Positions 8,953 to 15,911 of a DNA stretch of 64,000 nt are shown piece by piece. Source of the DNA: DATFTF01 sp963825175 (lineage in GTDB: Bacteria > Acidobacteriota > Thermoanaerobaculia > UBA5066 > Gp7-AA6); NCBI GenBank assembly GCA_963825175.1, contig CAWGSA010000002.1, positions 186,001-250,000 on the forward strand. The letters are read 5' to 3'. The translations under genes and the position numbers were made by a program. The notes beneath the pieces are model-generated. The model saw only the letters and a list, made by a program, of their open reading frames with translations, searched no databases and was not told the DNA's origin. Numbering within the stretch: position 1 is the stretch's first letter; the number at the start of each line of letters is the position of its first letter.

Positions 8953-9696
8953 ATGAGACTCTCCCGCTTTGTTCTTCCGGCAGTCGTGTTCCTCGCCGGT
9001 GCGGCGGTGGCCGGCGCTGCGGACGAGAAGAAGGGCCCGTGGAAGGTCTCGGGCGAGCTGGAGGAGGCGTGCTCCTGCGACTCGGCCTGCCCGTGCTGGT
9101 TCGACTCCAAGCCCACGCGCATGCAGTGCAGCGGCGGCCAGGTCGTGTTCATCCAGAAAGGCAGATACGGGGACGTCTCCTTGGACGGGCTGGCCATCGC
9201 GTTCATGGGCCAGAGCCCGATGAGCAAGACGATGATGGAATCGATCGGCGACTGGGACTTCGCCAACATCTACATCGATGAGAAGGCCAACCCGGCGCAG
9301 CGCAAGGCCCTCGAAGAGATCGCCCGCGCGACGGTCCCGCCCGCGGCGCCGCCGGAACGCTCCAAGATCCAGTACGTCCCGATCACCCGCAAGGTCGAGG
9401 GCGCAGAGCACGTCATCACGATCGGCTCCTACGGCAGTTTCTCCGGCCACCTGACCCCGGGCGGCCTGGGAGGCAACTCCAAGGTGGTCAATCCGCCGGG
9501 CGCCGATCCGATCCACAAGGAGTACGAGCAGGGACGCACCACCCGGCAGACGTTCACCGACGCCGGCCAGAAGTGGGACTGGTCCAATACGAACTACATG
9601 TACGCGAGCTTCGAGACCGACAGTGTGGCCTACGACAAGTTCAACGCCGCCATGATGCAGATGATGGAGAAGATGAAGGCGGAGAAGAAGAAGTAG
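8953..9696 (+). CDS. Exported DUF1326 protein
   Basis: 247 residues with a signal peptide cleaved near GAAVAGAA-DEKK. The mature start carries CSCDSACPCWF, the cysteine cluster of the DUF1326 family, whose biochemical role is unknown; the spacing would suit metal or haem-like ligand binding, which is inference. Methionine- and lysine-rich at the C-terminus. The ATG is preceded by a strong GGAGGTGAAGGA and, about 35 bases upstream, by a TACAAT -10-like box. Composite repeat A follows the stop codon after a small GGGC-TTC-GCCC hairpin at 9697-9707. Confidence 0.82.
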   Translation: MRLSRFVLPAVVFLAGAAVAGAADEKKGPWKVSGELEEACSCDSACPCWFDSKPTRMQCSGGQVVFIQKGRYGDVSLDGLAIAFMGQSPMSKTMMESIGDWDFANIYIDEKANPAQRKALEEIARATVPPAAPPERSKIQYVPITRKVEGAEHVITIGSYGSFSGHLTPGGLGGNSKVVNPPGADPIHKEYEQGRTTRQTFTDAGQKWDWSNTNYMYASFETDSVAYDKFNAAMMQMMEKMKAEKKK

Positions 9697-9707
9697 GGGC
9701 TTCGCCC

Positions 9708-9951
9708 TGAGGCGTGAGGCGTGAGGCGTCGAAAGATGGCCCGCCCGTTAAACCCTAGTCAAGAGAATTCTCGGACCCGATCTACTCGTCCTTAAGCTCG
9801 CGGCGCGCGTAGTCTCCTGAGCGGAAGCGAAGGAGGAGGCGCGCGCCGCGGGAGCCGGAGCGAGCACGGAGTCAGGCGCTCGGTCGAGCCCCTTTGGGCG
9901 AGCCGAGCGCCGGTGCGCCAAAGGCGCAGACTCCGCGCAGCGGAGGCGACG
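9708..9951 (-). repeat. Composite repeat element, copy A
   Basis: Fills the convergent gap between the DUF1326 stop (9696) and the next gene's stop (9953-9955). Read on the minus strand it has a head starting CGTCGCC one base after the TAA, a three-way-junction module (9867-9935), a conserved body with CAGGAGACTACGCGCGCCGC and GAGAATTCTC, then a tail of 3 copies of a 7-mer (TGAGGCG on the plus strand, 9708-9728). Copies B and C share this order. Confidence 0.85.
9867..9935 (-). repeat. Three-way-junction module A
   Basis: On the minus strand: P1 CGGAGTC / GACTCCG closes P2 GCGCC-TTT-GGCGC and P3 GGCGCTCGG / CCGAGCGCC, with an inner P4 GCCC-AAAG-GGGC. Single-stranded joints T, ACC, CTC, TCGA and T are the same as in modules B2, C1 and C2, although the stem sequences differ. 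Confidence 0.75.
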
Positions 9952-9952
9952 T

Positions 9953-10963
9953 TTACGGCGTTCGCGGCGGCCGCGCCTTCAGGCCCAGCCGCGACAGGGC
10001 CGGCAGATCCTTCTCCGCGTGCATCCTCCAGTACTCCAGGCGGTCGCTCGCCAGGAGCGACGCGCGTTCGCCGTCGGACGTCTCCCATTGAACGATGCGG
10101 TGCGGCTCGGCTGCCTCGACCAGAATCGTCCACGACGCGCCGCCGGAGATCTCGACTCTGCGCCGCTCGACCTCGAACGCGCCGGCGGGAACGGTGACGC
10201 GCTCCGGCGCGGCGTCGCGGGAGAGCGCGGCCCGGAGCATCTCGACGGGCTGGTGCATCAGGCGGGCGGCGCGCAGCGACTTGACCAGGGCGACCTCCCG
10301 GCGCTCTCCGGGCGCGAGGGCCGGGGCCGCCAGTCCGCGCGCCCAGAGGAGCAGGGCGTCCCCGGCGAGAGCGTCGGCGGGAACGGCGAGGGTGCGGGCC
10401 TGGTCGGATTCACCGTCGAAGTAGCTGTGCGACGTCAGGCGCGCGGCTCCGGCGTCGAAGAGGAGCTGGCCGTAGATCTGGCCGCACCATTCCTGCGAGG
10501 AGAAGGAGATCTTGGTCACCGCGCCGGCGGGCCGCCCGTTGACCGGCGTCAGGGCGACGAACGCGCTGGTCATCAGGTTGTAGTCGTAGATGCCGGTGGA
10601 GAAATCCTGCACCAGGTTCAACTTCATGACCGGGTATTCGTCGGATGGGGGATGCTTGCCGGGATCGGCCTTGACGCGCGAGGAGTTGGAGAACGTCTCC
10701 GTCACGAAGACGGCGACGGCCGTCCCTTTGCGCAGCTCGCCGTAGCGTGGGAAGGTCAGGTCGTAGCCCGCGAGCTCGGCCTTGCCGTCTCCCCAGCGCT
10801 TCCAGAAGTCGTCGCCGAAAGAGAGCGCAGAGGCCGTCGCGGTGGAGAGGCCGGCCGTCGCCGCGGCGTTCGCCGGGGAGCGCCCGGCCAGCGCGGCGAG
10901 CGCCAGCGCCGCTGTCGTCAGGGTCAGGGTCGCCAGCACGGATCGTCGGTTGTTTCGGATCAT
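9953..10963 (-). CDS. Exported protein of unknown function
   Basis: 336 residues with a signal peptide (TLTLTTAALALAALAGRSP then ANA). The mature part begins FGDDFWKRWGDGKAELAGYD and has SFSSQEWCGQIYGQLLFD near its middle. I recognise this as a conserved exported family that some databases label septum formation inhibitor Maf; nothing in it resembles Maf/HAM1 nucleotide pyrophosphatases, so I do not adopt that name. Start at 10963 is supported by GGAAGGATG upstream and a TAAGAT -10-like box further up. Divergent from the phospholipid operon. Confidence 0.75.
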   Translation of the reverse strand: MIRNNRRSVLATLTLTTAALALAALAGRSPANAAATAGLSTATASALSFGDDFWKRWGDGKAELAGYDLTFPRYGELRKGTAVAVFVTETFSNSSRVKADPGKHPPSDEYPVMKLNLVQDFSTGIYDYNLMTSAFVALTPVNGRPAGAVTKISFSSQEWCGQIYGQLLFDAGAARLTSHSYFDGESDQARTLAVPADALAGDALLLWARGLAAPALAPGERREVALVKSLRAARLMHQPVEMLRAALSRDAAPERVTVPAGAFEVERRRVEISGGASWTILVEAAEPHRIVQWETSDGERASLLASDRLEYWRMHAEKDLPALSRLGLKARPPRTP

Positions 10964-11050
10964 GGTTTCATCCTTCCGTCCGATCTTACCCGTCCGCAGA
11001 AGGATCCGCCGGCGGGTTATCCTCTTCCTTCGATCTTCCGCGACAACGCA

Positions 11051-11704
11051 ATGCAATCGGGAACGCGGCGGCCTTTGAAGACGCGCGAGCGGCGGTGGGC
11101 GCGTGCGCTCGCGGCCTGGCTGGCGGCCCGCGGCGTGCGTCCCAACGCGGTCTCGATCGCCAGCGTCGTCGCCGCGGGGGTGGCGGGAGCGTGTCTGGCG
11201 CTCTCGCTCGCGGCCGACGGCGGGACGCGCTGGCCGCTTCTGGTCGCCGCGGCCGCTCTGGTTCAGATCCGGCTTCTGTGCAACATGCTGGACGGCTTGA
11301 TCGCGGTCGAGGGCGGGCTCGGCAGCCCGGTGGGCGAGATCTACAACGACCTTCCGGACCGCCTGGCGGACTCGCTCGTCCTGGTCGGGACCGGCCTGGC
11401 GGTTCGGGCGCTTCCCTGGGGCCGGGCCCTGGGGTGGACGGCCGCGCTCGCCGCGATGCTGACGGCGTACGTGCGCGTTCTGGGAGGGGCCACCGGCCTT
11501 CCACAGAGCTTCGCCGGGCCGATGGCGAAGCAGCACCGGATGTTCGTGCTCACGCTCGGGTGCCTGGCCGCCGCCGGCGAGGCCGCGGCGGGCTGGCCGC
11601 CGCATTCGCTGTACGCCGCGCTCGTCGTCATCCTGGTCGGCTCCGCCGTCACCGCGGCGCGGCGCACGGCGCGGATCGCCCGCGAGCTTCGGGCGCGCGG
11701 ATGA
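11051..11704 (+). CDS. CDP-alcohol phosphatidyltransferase (YnbA-like)
   Basis: 217-residue integral membrane enzyme predicted to swap CMP in a CDP-alcohol for another alcohol, making a phospholipid. The family motif D-x2-DG-x2-AR-x8-G-x3-D-x3-D is recognisable but altered: NMLDGLIAVEGG then VGEIYNDLPDRLAD, so Asn replaces the first Asp and the Asp after the conserved Gly, and Val replaces Arg. I recall similar substitutions in YnbA-type proteins. At least four hydrophobic helices. First of three genes joined by 4-bp ATGA overlaps with an acyltransferase and a CTP transferase, so a dedicated lipid route is likely. Confidence 0.85.
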   Translation: MQSGTRRPLKTRERRWARALAAWLAARGVRPNAVSIASVVAAGVAGACLALSLAADGGTRWPLLVAAAALVQIRLLCNMLDGLIAVEGGLGSPVGEIYNDLPDRLADSLVLVGTGLAVRALPWGRALGWTAALAAMLTAYVRVLGGATGLPQSFAGPMAKQHRMFVLTLGCLAAAGEAAAGWPPHSLYAALVVILVGSAVTAARRTARIARELRARG

Positions 11705-12339
11705 TCGCGGCGCTGGTGGCCGGGCTGGCGCGGCTCGTGGCGGGACCCTCGGTGTTCTATCTGGGCGGGCCGCCCGACGAGCGGCAGCGCGTTTATTTCG
11801 CCAACCACACCAGCCATCTCGATTTCGTCGTTCTGTGGTCGGCGCTCCCGGCTCCGGTGCGCGAGCGCACGCGCCCGGTCGCGGCCCGGGACTACTGGGA
11901 GCGGGGAGGCCTTCGGCGCTTCCTGGCATCCCGCGTGTTCCGCGCGGTGCTCGTCGATCGGCCGTCGAAGACCGGCGCGCCGGAAGAGGGAGGGCAAGGA
12001 CGCCTCGAGGCCGCGCAGGGAGCGATCGCGGCACTGGCCGCGGCGCTCCAGGAAGGAGACTCGCTGATCCTCTTTCCGGAGGGAACGCGGGGGACGGGAG
12101 ACGACGTCGCGCCGTTCAAGAGCGGGCTCTTTCACCTGTGCCAGGGGCGGCCCGAGCTCGAAGCGATGCCCGTCTATCTGGACAACATGAACCGGATCCT
12201 GCCCAAAGGAGAATCCCTGCCGGTTCCGATGCTCTCGCGGGTCGTGTTCGGGCACCCGATCGCGCCGGCGTCGGGCGAGGCCAAGACGGAGTTCCTGGAG
12301 AGAGCGCGGGCGGCCGTGCGCGCGCTGGCCGGCGCATGA
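11701..12339 (+). CDS. PlsC-like 1-acylglycerol-3-phosphate acyltransferase
   Basis: 212-residue membrane-associated acyltransferase. Motif I is NHTSHLDF (HX4D) near residue 37, and motif III FPEGTRGTGDDVAPFKSGL near residue 125; both are needed for transfer of an acyl chain to lysophosphatidate. It starts within the stop of the phosphatidyltransferase gene (ATGA, 11701-11704) and ends within the start of the CTP transferase gene, so all three should be translated together. Confidence 0.88.
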   Translation: MIAALVAGLARLVAGPSVFYLGGPPDERQRVYFANHTSHLDFVVLWSALPAPVRERTRPVAARDYWERGGLRRFLASRVFRAVLVDRPSKTGAPEEGGQGRLEAAQGAIAALAAALQEGDSLILFPEGTRGTGDDVAPFKSGLFHLCQGRPELEAMPVYLDNMNRILPKGESLPVPMLSRVVFGHPIAPASGEAKTEFLERARAAVRALAGA

Positions 12340-13286
12340 ACGGGCCCGGCGACCACCAGCTGCTGGCTCTCGTCGGCGGCGTGGCGGCGCTGCTGGTCAT
12401 CTCGAGCGCCGCCGGCGCGATCCTGGCCGGGACCGTGCGCGGCGACGCGGCGCGCGCCACCGTGGCCAACTTGAACGCGCGCATCCGGGCCTGGTGGGTC
12501 ATGGCCGGCGTCTTCACGCTGGCGGTCTGGATCGGGCCGACGGGTTCGATTCTCCTCTTCGCGCTCGTGTCGTTCCTCGCTCTGCGGGAGTTCGTGACGC
12601 TCGCCCCCACCCGGCGCGAGGACCACCGCACGCTCTTCTGGAGCTTCTTCCTGATCACACCTCTTCAGTACTGGCTGATCGGGCAGCGGTGGTACGGCTT
12701 CTTCTCCATCATGATCCCGGTCTACGCCTTCGTGTTCGTCGCGGTCTCCAACGTCCTCGCCGGCCGCACCGAGCGCTTCCTCGAGCGGACGGCGACAATC
12801 CACTGGGGGCTGATGGTCTGCGTCTACTGCGTCAGCTACGCCCCGGCGCTCCTGGTGCTCCAGATTCCGGGATACGGCCGGAGCAACACGAAGCTTCTGG
12901 TCTTCCTGGTTCTCGTCGTCGAGCTGTCCGACGTTTTTCAGTACACCTTCGGCAAGCTCTTCGGGCGTCACCCCATCGCTCCGGGCATCAGCCCGAACAA
13001 GACGTGGGAGGGATTCGTGGGTGGCGTGCTGGCGGCGACCGCGGTGGGAGCGGGCATATGGTGGTCGACGCCGTTCGCTCCGTGGCAGGCCGGGGCCATG
13101 GCCCTGGCCATCACGCTCGCGGGGTTCGCCGGGGGCTTGATCCTCTCGGCCATCAAGCGCGATCGCGGGGTCAAGGACTACGGGAGCCTGATCGAGGGGC
13201 ATGGCGGGATGCTCGATCGGATCGACTCCCTGTGCTTCGCCGCTCCGATCTTCTTCCATCTGACCCGTTATTTCTTCACGCCGTGA
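12336..13286 (+). CDS. Phosphatidate cytidylyltransferase (CdsA/YnbB-like)
   Basis: 316-residue polytopic enzyme converting phosphatidate and CTP to CDP-diacylglycerol. The signature is complete: SPNKTWEGFVGG, then IKRDRGVKDYGSLIEGHGG followed by MLDRIDSL. About eight hydrophobic helices. As the third gene of the overlapping operon it would make the CDP-activated substrate used by the first. The arrangement matches the ynbA/ynbB pairing of enterobacteria with a PlsC homologue between. A strong terminator follows. Confidence 0.92.
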   Translation: MNGPGDHQLLALVGGVAALLVISSAAGAILAGTVRGDAARATVANLNARIRAWWVMAGVFTLAVWIGPTGSILLFALVSFLALREFVTLAPTRREDHRTLFWSFFLITPLQYWLIGQRWYGFFSIMIPVYAFVFVAVSNVLAGRTERFLERTATIHWGLMVCVYCVSYAPALLVLQIPGYGRSNTKLLVFLVLVVELSDVFQYTFGKLFGRHPIAPGISPNKTWEGFVGGVLAATAVGAGIWWSTPFAPWQAGAMALAITLAGFAGGLILSAIKRDRGVKDYGSLIEGHGGMLDRIDSLCFAAPIFFHLTRYFFTP

Positions 13287-13346
13287 CCGCGAACACGGCG
13301 GCCGGCGCCTCACAATACAAAGCTTGTATGGGGAACGGCCGAGGAA

Positions 13347-13372
13347 AGAGGCGGGGTCTCCACCCCGCCTCT
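13347..13372. terminator. Bidirectional terminator hairpin
   Basis: Perfect 11-bp stem AGAGGCGGGGT / ACCCCGCCTCT with a CTCC loop, between two convergent genes. A second, AT-rich inverted repeat, ATACAA-AGC-TTGTAT, lies just before it at 13315-13329. No U-tract. Confidence 0.65.
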
Positions 13373-13397
13373 CCAGACCGCTCGCAGGGCGCGGCGC

Positions 13398-14219
13398 CTA
13401 CGACAGCCGCGTGTGGGCCACGGGAGAGCGGGGCGTCGGCGAGCCGAAATCGTGGTCGAGGATCGAAAGGCGCTCCTCCCTCTGCCGGCGGTGGATCAGG
13501 TAGCCGATGTAGAGAAGGCCGAACACCCCGATCGCCGCGAGGATCCAGCCGCTGGCGCTCATGCCGCTTCGCGCCGCCGGCGCCGTCTCGGTGGAGGCTG
13601 CCGACTGCGACTGCTGGGATTGCGCCGATGGGTTGATGGGGGCAGCCGGCTCGACCGGAGCCGGCGGAGCGGGGTTCGCGTCGACCGAGGGTGCCGTCGT
13701 GCCCGCGGTGCCGCCCGAAGGCGGGTTGGCGGGCGGATTGGTCGAAACCGTGCCGGCGGCCGCGCCAGCCGCTGCCGCGGACTGGTCCTTATTCCTGCCG
13801 CTCGATTCCTGGCTGGAGACCGGTGCGCGCGGCGCCGACTTGCGCGCCGTTTTCGCGGCAGCCTCGGGACGGGAGATCTTCTTGTTCGCTCTGGGAGCCG
13901 TGGCGTAAGCCGTGTCGGTGGGCGCCGTCGCCGGAGCGGCGGCCGAAGGGGCGCTCTGGCTCGACGAGGTCGTCGAAGGAGCCTGCATCGTCGACGTCGC
14001 CGGCGAGACGGCCGGGTTGGCTTCCGGCACCGGCACCGTCGAAAGGGCCGCCGGCGTCGTCACGGGGAGCGGAGCGGCGGACTGAGCGGAAGGGGCCGAC
14101 TGCGAGGCTGGCGCACTGGACTCGGGAGCGGTCGTCGGAGTTGGATCCTGCGCCAGGGCCGCACCGCTCGCTGCGGCCAGGAGGACGATTGCCATCAAGA
14201 AACGACACGGGGAGCGCAT
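13398..14219 (-). CDS. Low-complexity exported membrane protein
   Basis: 273 residues of unknown function. A cleavable signal peptide ends at GAALA-QDP; about 180 residues of Ser/Ala/Pro/Thr-rich spacer follow; one transmembrane helix (GWILAAIGVFGLLYIGYLI) near residue 235 precedes a basic stop-transfer RRQREER and a short cytoplasmic tail. This is a type I topology with an extended extracytoplasmic stalk and no folded domain. RBS AAGGAGAT. The region is repetitive enough that length variation between strains is likely. Confidence 0.7.
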   Translation of the reverse strand: MRSPCRFLMAIVLLAAASGAALAQDPTPTTAPESSAPASQSAPSAQSAAPLPVTTPAALSTVPVPEANPAVSPATSTMQAPSTTSSSQSAPSAAAPATAPTDTAYATAPRANKKISRPEAAAKTARKSAPRAPVSSQESSGRNKDQSAAAAGAAAGTVSTNPPANPPSGGTAGTTAPSVDANPAPPAPVEPAAPINPSAQSQQSQSAASTETAPAARSGMSASGWILAAIGVFGLLYIGYLIHRRQREERLSILDHDFGSPTPRSPVAHTRLS

Positions 14220-14344
14220 TTTGAATCTCCTTTTCGATCGGGGAAGCCCGCCCCGCGGGCCTCTCGCCATTCACCTGTCTGTCACCGCGTGCGATGTGGA
14301 TCAGCGCGCGTCACAAATGAAGAGGAGCAGAATCCGTGCCACAC

Positions 14345-14693
14345 CGTCGCTTCCGCTCGATCGGGATCTGCGCTGCGCGCACCGGCGGTCCGCTCGGCCG
14401 GATGCGACCTCCCACGTCGCTTCCGCTTACCCAGGATCTGCGCTTTCAGCGCACCGGTGGGCGGCTCGCCCAAAAGGGCTCGACCGCCCTCCTGATCCCG
14501 GGTGCGCTCTCGCTCCCGCAACGCGCGCCTCCTCCTTCGCTCCGCTCAGGAGACTACGCGCGCCGCGAGCTCGAGGGCGCGTACTCAGGTTCGAGAATTC
14601 TCCTGACTACGGCTTGATGAAGCGGTTTTCTTTCGACGCCTCACGCCTCACGCCTCACGCCTCACGCCTCACGCCTCACGCCTCACGCCTCAC
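14345..14693 (+). repeat. Composite repeat element, copy B
   Basis: Occupies most of the 14220-14711 gap. Plus-strand order: a degenerate junction module B1 (14363-14413), an intact module B2 (14434-14498), the conserved body (CAGGAGACTACGCGCGCCGC, GAGAATTCTC, TCTTTCGAC), then 8 exact GCCTCAC copies at 14638-14693. A GCGGGC-GAA-GCCCGC hairpin (14696-14710) separates the tail from the stop of the adaptor gene at 14712. Unlike A and C, the head does not touch a stop codon; bases 14220-14344 show only the promoter side of the low-complexity gene. Confidence 0.85.
14434..14498 (+). repeat. Three-way-junction module B2
   Basis: P1 GGATC / GATCC; P2 GCGCT-TTC-AGCGC; P3 GGTGGGCGG / CCGCCCTCC with one mismatch; P4 GCCC-AAAA-GGGC. 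Joints T, ACC, CTC, TCGA, T are as in the other modules. Confidence 0.72.
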
Positions 14694-14711
14694 GAGCGGG
14701 CGAAGCCCGCG

Positions 14712-15911
14712 TCAGCTCTTGGGCGAAGGGGACGGCGCCGCGGCGGGCCGGGCCACGCGGACGGCCTGTCCGTCGATGAGCGAGTCCGGAGGGCTGTCGA
14801 TGAGGGTGGCCCCGGAGGGCAGGCCGGAGGTGATCTCGATGTTCGTGCCGAAGTCGCGGCCGAGCGTCACGGGGAGCAGCGACGCGCGGCTTCCCTGGGC
14901 CAGGACGGCCACCCGGACGCCCTCCGCGCGGAACATCAGAGCGCTCACCGGCAGGAGCCAGGTCGTGCCGCCGCTGGCCAGCTTCAGATGCGCCTCGACC
15001 GCGGCCCCGGGAAGGATCTCGCCGTCGCGATTGTCCAGGTCGATCTCCACGAGCATCGTGCGCGTGCCCGGGTCGATCGATCCCGCGTTGCGGACGATCT
15101 TGCCGGCGGAGGCGCGCCCGGGCCGCTCGGTCAGCGTCACGTCGACCGGCACTCCGGGAGTGGCCGCGGCCGAGGCGGTCTGGGGCACGTTGACGAACAC
15201 GCGCAGGGTTCCGGTCGTGGCGATGTGGAAGAGCTCGCGGCTCGTTCCGCCGCTCGAGCCGGCGTCGACGAGCTGGCCGATGTCGGTGTTGCGCGCGGTG
15301 ATGACGCCGTCGAAGGGCGCCTCGATGCGCTCGAAGGCGACGATCTGCTGCAGGCGGCGCACGTTGGCTTCCGACGAAGCGACCTCGGCGCGCCGGGCCG
15401 CCAGGGTCTCCACGGCGTTGTCCACGTCCTGTTTGGACACCGAGTCCGTCTTGATCAGCTCGAGGTAGCGATCGGCCGTGACCTTGGCCAGCCGTTCGTT
15501 GGCGCGGGCCGTGCCGAGGTCGGCGCGCGCCTGCAGGAGCTGCTGATCCGTTTCCGGCGATTCGATCTCCGCCAACAGCTGCCCCTTGCGCACCCGGGTG
15601 CCGATGTCGGCGTACCACTTTCGCAGGTAACCGCTCGCGCGCGCGTAGATGGGGGAGTCGGTGAAAGCCTGGGCGCTGCCGGGCAGGACGAGCTCCTGCT
15701 GCGCGGCGCCGCGCTGCGGGACGAGCACCGAGACCACCGGCGCTGCCGAGGCTTCTGTCTCCTGCCGGAGCGTCTTGCGCCCGTGTATTCGGGTGGCGAT
15801 TCCGAAGCCGGCGGCGAGGATCCCCACGCCGGCAATGGAGAAGAGCATCCCTCGTCTGCCCCGACCGAGCGGCGGCGGAGCGGTTGGGCGGCCCGGAGAA
15901 TCGGAGCTCAT
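14712..15911 (-). CDS. RND efflux periplasmic adaptor (membrane fusion protein)
   Basis: 399 residues. One N-terminal membrane anchor (MLFSIAGVGILAAGFGIATR) is followed by the biotinyl-lipoyl hairpin and alpha-helical coiled coil (ARASGYLRKWYADIGTRVRK, QLLAEIESPETDQQLLQARA), then beta-barrel and membrane-proximal domains. It links the inner-membrane pump to an outer-membrane channel. The ATG at 15911 overlaps the pump's stop by 4 bp, so the two are coupled. No TolC-like gene lies nearby; the channel must be encoded elsewhere. The 3' end is followed by a small hairpin and the heptad tail of composite repeat B. Confidence 0.93.
   Translation of the reverse strand: MSSDSPGRPTAPPPLGRGRRGMLFSIAGVGILAAGFGIATRIHGRKTLRQETEASAAPVVSVLVPQRGAAQQELVLPGSAQAFTDSPIYARASGYLRKWYADIGTRVRKGQLLAEIESPETDQQLLQARADLGTARANERLAKVTADRYLELIKTDSVSKQDVDNAVETLAARRAEVASSEANVRRLQQIVAFERIEAPFDGVITARNTDIGQLVDAGSSGGTSRELFHIATTGTLRVFVNVPQTASAAATPGVPVDVTLTERPGRASAGKIVRNAGSIDPGTRTMLVEIDLDNRDGEILPGAAVEAHLKLASGGTTWLLPVSALMFRAEGVRVAVLAQGSRASLLPVTLGRDFGTNIEITSGLPSGATLIDSPPDSLIDGQAVRVARPAAAPSPSPKS

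Noticed and set aside
9953..10963. Maf septum-formation inhibitor
   Set aside because: The protein has a signal peptide and none of the Maf nucleotide-binding motifs.
11051..11704. Phosphatidylglycerophosphate synthase (pgsA) or pssA label
   Set aside because: Motif substitutions and operon context match the YnbA type; the head-group specificity cannot be read.
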